NCBI RefSeq assembly: GCF_020539865.1
Contig: NZ_JAJBQV010000017.1
Location: forward strand, 1-54,034
DNA length: 54,034 nt
Direction of reading: 5' to 3'
Source: Megasphaera elsdenii
GTDB taxonomy: Bacteria > Bacillota > Negativicutes > Veillonellales > Megasphaeraceae
This document shows, one piece after another, positions 7,290 to 15,587 of the stretch. Made by a program: the position numbers and the translations under genes. The notes under the pieces are model-generated. The model was given only the letters and a program-made list of their open reading frames with translations, searched no databases and was not told the DNA's origin. Each line of letters starts with the position of its first letter. Positions within the stretch are counted from its first letter, which is position 1.

Positions 7290-7647
7290 AATTGTCCTGA
7301 CAGGACTTCATTTTTATGGGTATCATGGCTGTTTGCCTGAAGAAAAGCGCCAGGGCCAGCCTTTTCACGTCGATGTGACGTTGGAAACGGACTTGGAACG
7401 GGCCGGCCAGACTGACGACCTGGCGCAGACCGTCGACTACAGTGCCGTCTATGGCGTCGTCAAAGCCGTCGTCGAAGGGCCGTCGTATGATCTCATCGAA
7501 CGGGTAGGCCAGGTCATTGCCGACCGTATCTTGGCACAGTTCCCTCGGGTCCAGGCCCTGACTGTGACCGTCCATAAGCCACAGGCGCCAATCGGCGGGC
7601 CTTTTGAAGACGCTGCCGTCGTTCTGGAAAGGCGGCGCCATGGCTAA
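7282..7647 (+). CDS. folB: dihydroneopterin aldolase
   Basis: A 121-aa tunnelling-fold enzyme that cleaves 7,8-dihydroneopterin to 6-hydroxymethyl-dihydropterin and glycolaldehyde. Typical features are LTGLHFYGYHGCLPEEK at residues 6-22 with the conserved glutamate E21, a second conserved glutamate E73 in DLIERV, and the catalytic lysine K99 in VTVHKPQAPIGG. It overlaps folE upstream and folK downstream by 8 bases each, which suggests coupled translation of three successive folate enzymes. folP and folC are not in the window. Confidence 0.94.
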   Translation: MDKIVLTGLHFYGYHGCLPEEKRQGQPFHVDVTLETDLERAGQTDDLAQTVDYSAVYGVVKAVVEGPSYDLIERVGQVIADRILAQFPRVQALTVTVHKPQAPIGGPFEDAAVVLERRRHG

Positions 7648-8122
7648 GTTCTATCTCAGCATCGGTGCCAATCTGGGGGACCGGATGGCGACGCTGCACC
7701 AGGCTGTCCGTCTCCTGGCCGATACGCCAGGGGTAACAGTCACGGCGGTTTCTCCTTTTTATGAGACCCCACCTTGGGGCAAGACCGATCAGCCAGCCTT
7801 CATCAATGGAGCCGTGGCTGTTGAAACGGAAAAGTCTGGACAGGAGCTGCTCGATGCCTGTCTGGCTATTGAACGGCGTTTGGGTCGCGTACGCCATGAG
7901 AAGTGGGGTGCCCGGACCATCGACATCGACCTCGTCTACAGCCCGGACGAGACGTGTCATACAGAAACGCTGACCTTGCCCCACCCTTATTTAATACAGC
8001 GGGCTTTCGTCCTGGTCCCCCTGCGAGACCTGGAGCCGGACCTAATCCTTTGTGGCCGGCCGATTGGTGACTGGTTGGACCGGTTGCCAGATACAGACTC
8101 TATCAGAAAGAAGGACAAATAA
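7640..8122 (+). CDS. folK: 6-hydroxymethyl-7,8-dihydropterin pyrophosphokinase
   Basis: A 160-aa kinase that moves pyrophosphate from ATP to 6-hydroxymethyl-dihydropterin. The N-terminus FYLSIGANLGDR, the segment SPFYETPPWG and the metal-binding block KWGARTIDIDLV with DxD are diagnostic, followed by LPHPYLIQRAFVLVPL. Start ATG at 7640, inside the end of folB, gives the usual N-terminus; the frame is open further upstream without support. The response regulator gene begins two bases after its stop, so the two-component genes may be on the same message. Confidence 0.94.
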   Translation: MAKFYLSIGANLGDRMATLHQAVRLLADTPGVTVTAVSPFYETPPWGKTDQPAFINGAVAVETEKSGQELLDACLAIERRLGRVRHEKWGARTIDIDLVYSPDETCHTETLTLPHPYLIQRAFVLVPLRDLEPDLILCGRPIGDWLDRLPDTDSIRKKDK

Positions 8123-8124
8123 CT

Positions 8125-8790
8125 ATGGAAAAAATACTCATTGCAGATGATGAACAGCTCATGCGCCAATTGGTTATCGACTTCTTGAAACCCGAAGGCT
8201 ATGAAATCTTGGAAGCATCTGATGGCAAAGAAGCCTTGGAAATCTATGACAAGGAACATCCGGACCTCATCCTCCTGGATGTCATGATGCCCGGCTATGA
8301 CGGCTGGACTGTCTGCCGCGAAATCCGCCGCGAATCGACAGTCCCCATCATGATGCTGACGGCGAAAGGGGAAGAAATCGACCAGCTTTTCGCCTATGAC
8401 CTCGGTGCCGATGAATACATTACCAAGCCCTTCAGTCCGAAGATTTTAGTCGCCAAAATCAAGGCTCTCTTGCGCCGCTCCCAGAATGAACAGGAAACGC
8501 ACGAAGCCGATGATGGTGTCTCTATCGACCGCGATGCCCGACAGGTCGTTCTCGACGGCAAGAACGTCGACTTGAGCCCGACGGAATACAAACTCCTCAA
8601 CTATCTCATGAGCAATACCGGCAAGGCCCTGAGCCGCCGCCAAATCCTCAACCAAGTATGGAACTACGATTACTACGGTGATTTGCGCACTGTCGACACG
8701 CACATCAACCGCCTGCGTATTAAACTAGGCGATAAAGGCCGCTATATCCGCACGGTCCGCGGCTACGGTTACCGTTATGATGGCAAATGA
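8125..8790 (+). CDS. OmpR/PhoB-type response regulator
   Basis: A 221-aa two-component regulator. The receiver domain (residues 1-115) has the acidic pair D8-D9, the phospho-acceptor D52, T79 and K101. The C-terminal winged-helix DNA-binding domain (about 125-221) has SPTEYKLLNYLM and TVDTHINRLRIKLG, ending RTVRGYGYRY, as in OmpR/PhoB proteins. Its stop overlaps the start of the kinase gene by four bases (ATGA), so the pair is translationally coupled. Target genes are not evident. Confidence 0.95.
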   Translation: MEKILIADDEQLMRQLVIDFLKPEGYEILEASDGKEALEIYDKEHPDLILLDVMMPGYDGWTVCREIRRESTVPIMMLTAKGEEIDQLFAYDLGADEYITKPFSPKILVAKIKALLRRSQNEQETHEADDGVSIDRDARQVVLDGKNVDLSPTEYKLLNYLMSNTGKALSRRQILNQVWNYDYYGDLRTVDTHINRLRIKLGDKGRYIRTVRGYGYRYDGK

Positions 8791-10337
8791 GGAAAGGACG
8801 TTGGTCGTTAAAATTTAAGGCTGGCCTCTATGTCGGCTGTTTTACGATTTTCTTTATCATTACTCTTATGGCGGCTGTCGGCTTCGGCTTCGACCGCTAC
8901 TATTATTCGATGAAGAAAGAAGCCATGGTCGAAGCCATCCAGAAAATCAGCACCATTTATCGGGAGAAAGGGAGTTCAGATGAAAGTACTTTGGACAACC
9001 TGAGTCAGCAATATGCCTTGGACGTCCTCATTGTCGACCAAGGGAAGCTGGTCTATTCGTCCCGGCCGGGTCGGCGGGTCCATCTGCCGATGGAAAAAGA
9101 TATGAAAAATGAAGAAATCATCGTTCAAGGGAAGGAAAATAAAGCAGTTGCCGAAACAACGCCTTTCCGCCTGCCCATGCATATTGCCGAGCTCCGAGAC
9201 CTGCTCGATGGCAAGACGCCTGAAGAAGACGAGTTGGGCAAAGTCCAGTTCTATAAGGATACGCCCGATTTCGAGCATTTCAATCTCATTGACCGCATCC
9301 AGGACGGGACTTATGTCATCATCAGCCAGTCCGTCGCGCCGATGCGGGAGAACATCTACATCGTCCAGCGGTTTATCATCATCTGCGGCCTTATTTGGCT
9401 GGTCCTGGCCATTATCGGCACGATTTTCATGACCCAGCGCATGACTCAGCCCCTGTTGGAACTGAAGAACCTGGCCGTCGCCATGGCTCATCTTGATTTT
9501 TCCAAGCGCTGGAAGGGAAATTTCAATGATGAAATCGGCGAACTCGGCGACAGCATCAACACCTTGTCGAACCAGCTTAACGTCGCCTTGACGGCCTTGC
9601 AGCAGTCCAATTCAAAGTTGCAGAAACAGCTCGACAAGGCCAAAGAAGTGGAACACATGCGCAAGTCTTTCTTGTCAGCCGTTTCTCATGAGCTGAAAAC
9701 GCCTTTAGCCATCATCCAAGGGTATGCCGAAGGGCTGGATACGCTGGATATCGACAAGGAGACGCAGCAGCGCTATTGCGCCGTCATCCGCAGTGAAACC
9801 CAGAAGATGGACAAGCTGGTCAAGGACCTGCTCAATTTGTCGCGCCTGGAAACGGGGTCGTTCAAACTGGAACAGACGGTCTTCGACTTTACCGCCTTGG
9901 CCGAAGAAAGTAAGGCCCGCTTTGCCAAGGCCCTGGCTGATAAGCACATCGTAACCAAGTGGGAATTATCGTCTGAAATGAACGTCTATGGCGACCCGGA
10001 ACGAATCGATACGATCTTGACCAATTTCCTGAGCAATGCCATCGACTATACACCTGTCGGCAAGCACATCCATGTCTTTGCCAATGACTTAGGGACGCGT
10101 TATCGCATCTGCGTCTACAATGAAGGCAGCCACATCGATGAAGCGTACCAGCAGCGCATTTGGGAACCGTTCTATAAAATCGATTCATCCCGGGCCCGCA
10201 GTCCGAAACGCGTCTTTGGTGGCCACGGCCTGGGCTTGGGGACCGTTGCGGCTCTGGTAAAACTCCACGGTGAAAAATACGGTGTCCGTAACGAACCAGA
10301 TGGCGTCACCTTCTGGTTTACCATTAAAAAGAGCTAG
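8787..10337 (+). CDS. sensor histidine kinase
   Basis: A 516-aa membrane kinase partnered with the preceding regulator. It has a first membrane helix at about residues 12-34, an extracytoplasmic sensor region of about 160 residues, a second helix near 196-214, then a HAMP linker (MTQPLLELKNLA). A coiled region leads into HisKA with the phospho-accepting histidine H301 in VSHELKTPLAII. The ATPase domain has FLSNAIDYTP (N box) and GGHGLGLGTV (G box). The sensor domain is not recognised, so the signal is unknown. It overlaps the regulator gene by four bases. Confidence 0.95.
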   Translation: MRKGRWSLKFKAGLYVGCFTIFFIITLMAAVGFGFDRYYYSMKKEAMVEAIQKISTIYREKGSSDESTLDNLSQQYALDVLIVDQGKLVYSSRPGRRVHLPMEKDMKNEEIIVQGKENKAVAETTPFRLPMHIAELRDLLDGKTPEEDELGKVQFYKDTPDFEHFNLIDRIQDGTYVIISQSVAPMRENIYIVQRFIIICGLIWLVLAIIGTIFMTQRMTQPLLELKNLAVAMAHLDFSKRWKGNFNDEIGELGDSINTLSNQLNVALTALQQSNSKLQKQLDKAKEVEHMRKSFLSAVSHELKTPLAIIQGYAEGLDTLDIDKETQQRYCAVIRSETQKMDKLVKDLLNLSRLETGSFKLEQTVFDFTALAEESKARFAKALADKHIVTKWELSSEMNVYGDPERIDTILTNFLSNAIDYTPVGKHIHVFANDLGTRYRICVYNEGSHIDEAYQQRIWEPFYKIDSSRARSPKRVFGGHGLGLGTVAALVKLHGEKYGVRNEPDGVTFWFTIKKS

Positions 10338-10411
10338 TTCGTCGTTCATCGTAGGTCGTTCGTCGTTGACCGTGAGGGATAATCGATGAACTATGAACGA
10401 TGAACGAACTA
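10335..10411. repeat. low-complexity imperfect inverted repeat (GTTCATCG mosaic)
   Basis: Just after the kinase stop, a 77-base stretch is built from variants of GTTCATCG, GTTCGTCG and their complements. The left part (10335-10363) reads GTTCGTCGTTCATCG-like and the right part (10384-10411) GATGAACTATGAACGATGAACGAAC-like on the same strand, so the arms can fold back on each other. It is unlike the flanking coding sequence and is separate from the terminator that follows. Confidence 0.6.
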
Positions 10412-10417
10412 CGATAA

Positions 10418-10460
10418 AAAAGGCTATCACACGAAAATTCACTTCGTGTGATAGCCTTTT
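10418..10460. terminator. bidirectional terminator between convergent genes
   Basis: A perfect 18-bp stem (10418-10435 with 10443-10460) has a 7-base loop. A-run and T-run flanks lie inside the stem ends, so it can stop transcription from the kinase gene and from the convergent 76-aa gene. Confidence 0.88.
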
Positions 10461-10476
10461 GGGGTTTCTCTTCCCA

Positions 10477-10707
10477 TCAAAACGAGCGCTTGCCCAAGGT
10501 GGGGTGGCTGCATTTTTTCAGGGTCAAGTGATCGACGAGATAACCGGCCTGGTCGAGGTCGATGTCTTCTTTCTGTCCGTCGTGTTCAAAGACGCAGAGC
10601 GGCTGGGCCGTACCGACTTCGCCGCCAGGAAGATAGATGTATTCTCCCGTTTCGGCATCGCCGAAGATGATGCCGGCTAAGAGGTGTTTTTTAGCTATCT
10701 GACTCAT
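10477..10707 (-). CDS. hypothetical protein, 76 aa
   Basis: A small acidic protein with no family I recognise. It starts MSQIAKKHLLAGIIFGD, has a GEYIYLPGGEVG stretch and ends basic (GKRSF). No signal peptide or membrane segment is seen. Its ATG overlaps the stop of the metallophosphoesterase gene by four bases (ATGA read on the minus strand), which strongly supports that it is translated. It is the last gene of a three-gene minus-strand operon. Confidence 0.7.
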   Translation of the reverse strand: MSQIAKKHLLAGIIFGDAETGEYIYLPGGEVGTAQPLCVFEHDGQKEDIDLDQAGYLVDHLTLKKCSHPTLGKRSF

Positions 10708-11432
10708 CGCAGGGCCTCCTGTCCGTCGAATTTGATTTCTAAGAGCTTGCAGTCCCGGTAGTCCGCTGAGACGAGCTGGAGCAGCGTCCCGTTGTAGCGG
10801 CGCGGGAACATGGTTCCAGGCTGCATGCCATGGAGGTGGCCGAAGACACAGAGCGGGACATGGTATTTTTCCAAGAGGTCTGTAAAGCCGCTGGGCTTGG
10901 TCAAATCACAGACCGGTGGGTAGTGGAGCAAGAGGATAGTGTGTTTGCACTGCAGGGCTTCGGCTTCCTGCAAAGTCCGTTCGACGCGCAGGAGTTCCCG
11001 CCGGTAGGGTTTGGCGTCGCGGTCTTCCTGGTAGTGGATGTCGCCTGGGCAGACCCAGCCATGGGTGCCGCAGATGGCGATGTCCTTGTCTCCCAGGACG
11101 GCTGTCGAGCCGTAGAGGTACTGCATATTATTCTCGGCGTCCATCCGGTTCAGCTTGCCAGCACTTTCCCACCAGTAATCGTGGTTGCCGCGGATTATGA
11201 TTTTTTTACCCGGCAAGGCCCGTATCTGATCCAGGTCTTCTTGAGCCTCCTTCAGGTGCATGGCCCACGATGTGTCGCCGGCGATGAGGACGACGTCGTC
11301 GTCGCTGACCCGGCTTTTCCAGTCGGCGGCGATGCGCTGCCAATGGTTCTTCCAGCGGCTGCCGAAGACTTCCATCGGCTTTTTGGGAGGATTGCCTGAT
11401 AAATGTAGATCACCGATTGCAAATAAACGCAT
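10704..11432 (-). CDS. metallophosphoesterase (calcineurin-like)
   Basis: A 242-aa protein with the binuclear metal motifs of calcineurin-like phosphoesterases in order: GDLHLS (residues 7-12), GDTSW near residue 52, GNHDYWW near 82, a histidine in LLLHYPPV, and GHLHG near 200. The substrate is unknown. Members of this subfamily are widespread in Firmicutes as uncharacterised cytosolic phosphoesterases. It follows the DUF4931 gene by 23 bases and overlaps the next small gene by four bases, so the three are co-transcribed. Confidence 0.9.
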   Translation of the reverse strand: MRLFAIGDLHLSGNPPKKPMEVFGSRWKNHWQRIAADWKSRVSDDDVVLIAGDTSWAMHLKEAQEDLDQIRALPGKKIIIRGNHDYWWESAGKLNRMDAENNMQYLYGSTAVLGDKDIAICGTHGWVCPGDIHYQEDRDAKPYRRELLRVERTLQEAEALQCKHTILLLHYPPVCDLTKPSGFTDLLEKYHVPLCVFGHLHGMQPGTMFPRRYNGTLLQLVSADYRDCKLLEIKFDGQEALR

Positions 11433-11455
11433 AGAGTTGTAATAACCGTCCTTTC

Positions 11456-12244
11456 TTATACTTCATGCAAGCGCTGCTGCAAGGCATGAATGAAGCGCGC
11501 TGAATGGCCTCCGTTTGCGATTTGGGGAATCATATAGCCTACGTAGAGAGGGTTGGTCAGAAAGCGCGGGATAATTTTGACATACAAGGCATCGTCAGCT
11601 GGAAAGTCATAGAAAAAGATATTATAACTGTCGTTGAAGCTGACAAAGGAGTGCATGAAATAATCTGCCGTCAGCTGCATATAGCGGACGAATTTCCCCA
11701 ACTTTTTCCGGTCCCTGAGGATGAGATTTACTTCGTAAAAGCCGATGATTGGGCGCTGGGATAAGTTGACCGTCAGGCCGTCTTCTTCGATGATGGAAGG
11801 CCCAACGAAGTGGAAGGGCTTGATGTCTTGGTGATAGTCGTAGTCCTTGAAGCCGACAATCTGCGAATGGGGATGATGGATCGTGCCGCCTGCCATATAA
11901 CCGTGGTTGCGGTAGAAGACGACGGACCGGAATTTTCCCATGTCTTTGACTTGCTGCCATTTTTCCAGGCCGAATTCGATGAGTTTCAAGGCGTATTCCG
12001 GCGTATACGATGAAAATTCGCCATCGCAGTCATCGCTTTCGATGATCAGCGTCTGCCACGAATCCTTGAGGACGGGATAGGCATTTTCCAGCCAAATCAT
12101 AGGCCCCCGTTTTTCCATGACGTTCTTCAAGTGGGCTACGTCGCAGAAAGGACAATATTTTTCATCGCGATGGACTGTGTCGGGTTTGGTTTTGCCCAGG
12201 TCCAGATTATATTCCAAAATGTGAGATAAGGGATTTTCATTCAT
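11456..12244 (-). CDS. DUF4931 protein, GalT/HIT-like
   Basis: A 262-aa protein resembling the galactose-1-phosphate uridylyltransferase branch of the HIT superfamily. It shows an N-terminal zinc-type CPFC at about residues 32-35 and the nucleotide-transfer triad as HHPHSQIVG near residue 123, where the second histidine is the expected nucleotidyl acceptor. True GalT proteins are longer and sit with galactose genes, so this is better called DUF4931 with unknown substrate. ATG at 12244 follows AAAGGAG. It heads the operon with the metallophosphoesterase, so a joint role in nucleotide or sugar-phosphate metabolism is possible but unproven. Confidence 0.8.
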   Translation of the reverse strand: MNENPLSHILEYNLDLGKTKPDTVHRDEKYCPFCDVAHLKNVMEKRGPMIWLENAYPVLKDSWQTLIIESDDCDGEFSSYTPEYALKLIEFGLEKWQQVKDMGKFRSVVFYRNHGYMAGGTIHHPHSQIVGFKDYDYHQDIKPFHFVGPSIIEEDGLTVNLSQRPIIGFYEVNLILRDRKKLGKFVRYMQLTADYFMHSFVSFNDSYNIFFYDFPADDALYVKIIPRFLTNPLYVGYMIPQIANGGHSARFIHALQQRLHEV

Positions 12245-12274
12245 GACGACCGCTCCTTTTGATACCTACTATAC

Positions 12275-12302
12275 ATTGTAGCATAGAGATAGCCATTTTC
12301 AA
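12275..12302 (-). promoter_or_regulatory. promoter of the DUF4931 operon
   Basis: On the minus strand TTGAAA (complement of 12297-12302), a 16-bp spacer and TACAAT (complement of 12275-12280), 31 bp before the start codon. It lies back to back with the deoD promoter. Confidence 0.6.
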
Positions 12303-12308
12303 ACCATG

Positions 12309-12317
12309 TGGTATAAT
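12309..12317 (+). promoter_or_regulatory. extended -10 promoter of deoD
   Basis: TGGTATAAT: a consensus -10 (12312-12317) with the extended TG. No good -35 is seen, as usual for extended -10 promoters. Confidence 0.6.
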
Positions 12318-12349
12318 ACAGATATATTATTTTTAAGGAGGAAATTATC

Positions 12350-13057
12350 ATGAGTCTTCATATTGCTGCTCGTGACGGTGAAATTGCCGACCGCATCTTG
12401 CTTCCCGGCGATCCGCTGCGGGCTAGATACATTGCTGAAACTTTTTTGGATGATGCCGTCTGCTACACGGATATCCGCAACATCCTCGGCTATACGGGGA
12501 CCTATAAAGGCGTCCGCCTGTCCGTCCAGGGGACGGGCATGGGCATTCCGTCTATTTCCATTTATGCGACGGAACTCATGCGCGATTACGGCGTGAAGAA
12601 GCTCATCCGCGTCGGCACCTGCGGGGCTATGCGCAAAGATATCAAGCTCCGCGACGTCATCATCGCCCAAGGGGCTACGACGGACTCGTCGATTATCCGC
12701 AACATCTTTGGCGGTTCCATCAACTATGCGCCGCTGGCTGATTTCACCCTCCTGCGCCAGGCTTATGAACAGTCGGTCAAGCAGGGCATTCCGGCGCGGG
12801 TCGGCAACATTGTCTCTGTCGACCGCTTTTATGATGATGAAATCGACAACAATAAATTGACTCAGTACGGCATCATGGCTGTTGAAATGGAAACGGCCGG
12901 CCTCTACACGCTGGCTGCCAAATACGGTGCCCAGGCCTTGGGATTGTTCACGGTCAGCGACCACTTGCTGACGGGCGAAGCCTGCACGCCGGAAGAACGG
13001 CAGACGTCCTTCGATGACATGATCCACATTGCCTTGGAAACGGCTATCCAGGAGTGA
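12350..13057 (+). CDS. deoD: purine nucleoside phosphorylase, DeoD type
   Basis: A 235-aa enzyme that phosphorolyses purine (deoxy)nucleosides to base and (deoxy)ribose-1-phosphate in nucleoside salvage. It follows E. coli DeoD throughout: [23 protein letters not shown] at the start, [16 protein letters not shown], the substrate-binding VEMETAGLY, and the catalytic aspartate in [10 protein letters not shown]. Length equals the hexameric family norm. Start ATG at 12350 is preceded by AAGGAGG. An amidohydrolase gene starts six bases after the stop. Confidence 0.96.
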   Translation: MSLHIAARDGEIADRILLPGDPLRARYIAETFLDDAVCYTDIRNILGYTGTYKGVRLSVQGTGMGIPSISIYATELMRDYGVKKLIRVGTCGAMRKDIKLRDVIIAQGATTDSSIIRNIFGGSINYAPLADFTLLRQAYEQSVKQGIPARVGNIVSVDRFYDDEIDNNKLTQYGIMAVEMETAGLYTLAAKYGAQALGLFTVSDHLLTGEACTPEERQTSFDDMIHIALETAIQE

Positions 13058-13063
13058 GCGCCT

Positions 13064-13888
13064 ATGAAAGCTAAAGAATTGCGAGTCATTGATAGCCACT
13101 TCCATTTCTGCGACTACGTCGGCTTCAACCAGATTGCCTTGGCTGCAGGCTATACCAATACGGAAGAGTGCCTGCACAAGGCTTTTCAGGACAATAACAT
13201 CGTCCACGGCATCGTCATGGGCAATAAGACCCTGGACCCGGCAGACCATCATTATCCCGACTATATGAGTTACTGCATCGGTTTGGACAGCAACGTCTTT
13301 TACGACGATATGGATCTCATGACGGCCCAAGTCGAAGAGAACCTCAAGCGCAAGCAGTGTTGCGGTATCAAGCTCTATCCAGGCTATAACCACGTCTACG
13401 TTTATGATGAACTCTACGACCCTATTTACGAGCTGGCCCGGAAGTATAACAAGCCTGTCGCCATCCACACGGGCCTGACAGCTACGGCCAATGCCCTCTT
13501 GAAGTACAGCCATCCTATGACCCTCGATGAAGCGGCCGTCAAATATCCTGACGTCCAGTTCGTCATGTGCCATATCGGCAACCCTTTCTTGCAAGATGCC
13601 ATTGCCGTCTTGGAAAAGAACCACAATGTTGCCGTCGACTTGTCCGGCCTCCTGGAAGGGAAGATTCCTGACATGGTCACTTTCTTGCGAGATAAGCAGG
13701 GGTATATATCCATGCTCCGGGACTGGCTGAATTATCTCGGTTCTTATGACCGGGTCATGTTCGGGACCGACTGGCCCCTGGCTAATTTCGCCGATTATAT
13801 TACTTTTGTCAAAGATTTCATTCCTGAAACGTATTGGGATGACGTCTTCTTTAACAATGCCAACCGCATTTACCAACTGGGCTTATAG
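13064..13888 (+). CDS. amidohydrolase-family TIM-barrel protein
   Basis: A 274-aa protein of the amidohydrolase 2 (PF04909-like) type. It has the metal-binding DSHFHF near residue 10, a conserved lysine in GIKLYPGYN near 105, a histidine in VAIHTGL near 132, CHIGNP near 169, and the aspartate in VMFGTDWPL near 234. These fit a mononuclear zinc hydrolase or decarboxylase. The substrate is not evident. It is tightly linked to deoD and to queD-queE; a link with nucleoside or deazapurine metabolism is possible but speculative. Confidence 0.85.
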   Translation: MKAKELRVIDSHFHFCDYVGFNQIALAAGYTNTEECLHKAFQDNNIVHGIVMGNKTLDPADHHYPDYMSYCIGLDSNVFYDDMDLMTAQVEENLKRKQCCGIKLYPGYNHVYVYDELYDPIYELARKYNKPVAIHTGLTATANALLKYSHPMTLDEAAVKYPDVQFVMCHIGNPFLQDAIAVLEKNHNVAVDLSGLLEGKIPDMVTFLRDKQGYISMLRDWLNYLGSYDRVMFGTDWPLANFADYITFVKDFIPETYWDDVFFNNANRIYQLGL

Positions 13889-13918
13889 CCGGTCTGCACG
13901 GCAAGGGAGGAACGCTTT

Positions 13919-14248
13919 TTGTATACTGTAACCAAGCGGATGGAAGTATCCGCGGCTCATCACTTGGTCCTCGATTATGAAAGCAAGTGCGAGCATCTTC
14001 ATGGCCATAACTGGATTATTTATGTGACCTGCCAGGCGGAAACACTGGATCGCAACGGTATGGTCGTCGATTTCAAGAAAATCAAAGAAATGGTCCATGG
14101 CAAAATGGACCATCAGAATTTGAACGATGTCTTCGACTTTAATCCGACGGCAGAAAATATCGCCAAATGGATTTGTGACACCGTTCCTCATTGTGTCAAA
14201 GTAACGGTCCAGGAAAGCGAAGGGAACGTGGCCACTTATGAATTATAG
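13919..14248 (+). CDS. queD: 6-carboxytetrahydropterin synthase
   Basis: A 109-aa tunnelling-fold enzyme that converts dihydroneopterin triphosphate to 6-carboxytetrahydropterin, the second step to queuosine. Zinc histidines are in SAAHHL and HLHGHNW, with the catalytic cysteine in KCEHLHGH (the C-x3-HGH motif). The conserved MVVDF and MDHQNLND segments follow, then the usual PTAEN. The start is TTG at 13919, set by AAGGGAGG eight bases before it. It overlaps queE by 11 bases, and its substrate comes from folE at 6714. Confidence 0.94.
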   Translation: MYTVTKRMEVSAAHHLVLDYESKCEHLHGHNWIIYVTCQAETLDRNGMVVDFKKIKEMVHGKMDHQNLNDVFDFNPTAENIAKWICDTVPHCVKVTVQESEGNVATYEL

Positions 14249-14870
14249 CCTCTGTGTCAACGAGATTTTCGACAGTATCGATGGCGAAGGGAAAAAAGCC
14301 GGTCAGCTGGCGACGTTCATCCGCCTCTGCGGCTGCAACCTGCGCTGTTCGTACTGCGATACGGCTTATGCCTTCAATGAAGGCCAGCATATGGACATTG
14401 CCGATATCATTGCCCAGGTCTCTTATCCCAATGTCACCTTGACGGGTGGCGAACCGTTGTGCCAGGATATCCACGCCCTTCTGGCGGGACTGAAAGGGCA
14501 CAGCGTCAATATCGAGACCAATGGCAGTATGGACATCGAGCCGTATTTCAAATACGATCATGTCTGGTTCACTGTCGATTATAAGAGCCTGTCTTCGGAT
14601 ATGGCCAACCGCATGCTGCCGGAAAACTTCGAGAAGCTCCGGCCCCAAGATGTCCTGAAGTTCGTCGTCGGCGATGAAGCCGACCTGCGCCAGGCCTTGG
14701 GGGTCTATCAGTTGTACCGGCCAAAGTGTGCCGTCTACGTCGGCGCTGTCTTTGGTAAAATCGAGCCGCGGCGCATCGTCGAGTTCATGAAGGAACATCG
14801 CCTGACGGACTGGCATATGCAGCTCCAGCTCCATAAATTCATTTGGAACCCCGACGACCGGGGCGTCTGA
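14238..14870 (+). CDS. queE: 7-carboxy-7-deazaguanine synthase (radical SAM)
   Basis: A 210-aa radical SAM enzyme that contracts 6-carboxytetrahydropterin to 7-carboxy-7-deazaguanine. The [4Fe-4S] motif CxxxCxxC is C33, C37, C40, preceded by the family's EIFDSIDGEG and FIRLCGCNL. LTGGEPL provides the SAM-binding GGE motif. It overlaps the end of queD. The next step, QueC, is not encoded in the window; QueF is at 3508. Confidence 0.94.
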   Translation: MNYSLCVNEIFDSIDGEGKKAGQLATFIRLCGCNLRCSYCDTAYAFNEGQHMDIADIIAQVSYPNVTLTGGEPLCQDIHALLAGLKGHSVNIETNGSMDIEPYFKYDHVWFTVDYKSLSSDMANRMLPENFEKLRPQDVLKFVVGDEADLRQALGVYQLYRPKCAVYVGAVFGKIEPRRIVEFMKEHRLTDWHMQLQLHKFIWNPDDRGV

Positions 14871-14881
14871 CTGAGATGACG

Positions 14882-14925
14882 AAACGCCGTTATCCGCTGA
14901 TTTGCGGGTAACGGCGTTTTTTGAA
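14882..14925. terminator. bidirectional terminator between queE and the exonuclease gene
   Basis: A 16-bp stem (14882-14897 with 14904-14919, one G-T pair) is followed by T's. The stop codon of the convergent exonuclease gene (14890-14892) lies inside the stem, so the hairpin is partly coding on the minus strand. Confidence 0.85.
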
Positions 14926-15522
14926 GATGGCCTGGTCGTCATCGAGCATGTGCTGGAAACAGAAGAGCGTCGCGTCTGTATCGGTCAGGCTGTCGTGCCA
15001 GTTGCGGCCGTGGTAGCCGTAGTGGGCAGCGCAGTTCATGAGTTTCTCGTAGGTAATGGTCTTCGTTTCCTGGTAATGGATGAGGGAAAAGGCTTCGGCT
15101 AGGTCAAGGTAGATGTCCTTGTCCGGCAAGATGACGCCCGATGCGTGGAGCTTGGCGATGTCGTTGAAAGTGCTGTAGCCGACGATGAGGTCTGCATCCA
15201 TGAAAAGGCTGCTGACCGTATCGGCCCAGAGGATGAACGGGTCTTCCTGGGCGACCTGTTCCGGCGTGATGTGATTGACTTCCATCGCTTCATCCCAGCG
15301 TTCCGTATAGAGGGGCTTGAAATAACGGTTCATGAGGACGTCGCCATAGCCGTTCATGATGGACAGCTGGATGATTTCGGCGTCTGCCGTGAGGCCCGTC
15401 GTCTCTAAGTCCAGCGTCAGGATGCGCGCCGGGTCGAGGCGGCGGATAGCCTGTTTGATTTTCGGTGACCGGCGGATGCTCTGGCGCCGGGCTTTTTCTT
15501 TTTTTGACAGTAACTTTTTCAT
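14890..15522 (-). CDS. DnaQ-like DEDDh 3'-5' exonuclease
   Basis: A 210-aa protein with a basic N-terminal tail (KKEKARRQSIRRSPKIKQAIRRL) followed by an exonuclease fold. The first acidic pair is D38 and E40 in LTLDLETTGL. VNHITPEQV is a typical Exo II-region neighbour, and HDSLTDTDAT supplies the C-terminal histidine and aspartate of the DEDDh type. It is shorter than PolC or epsilon-associated forms and stands alone, so a role in RNA or DNA trimming is as likely as proofreading. ATG at 15522 after AAGGAGG is chosen over an upstream ATG at 15543. Confidence 0.85.
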   Translation of the reverse strand: MKKLLSKKEKARRQSIRRSPKIKQAIRRLDPARILTLDLETTGLTADAEIIQLSIMNGYGDVLMNRYFKPLYTERWDEAMEVNHITPEQVAQEDPFILWADTVSSLFMDADLIVGYSTFNDIAKLHASGVILPDKDIYLDLAEAFSLIHYQETKTITYEKLMNCAAHYGYHGRNWHDSLTDTDATLFCFQHMLDDDQAIFKKRRYPQISG

Positions 15523-15587
15523 GGAAAAACCTCCTTCCTTCACTATAATGGCTTTATTATAGGAAGAAAGGCGGTCCTTGTCAATCG

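Noticed and set aside
12299..13876. Minus-strand open frame of 525 codons across deoD and the amidohydrolase gene
   Set aside because: It is antisense to two clear enzymes; no ribosome binding site or family pattern. Long antisense frames recur in this window because of codon bias in the real genes.
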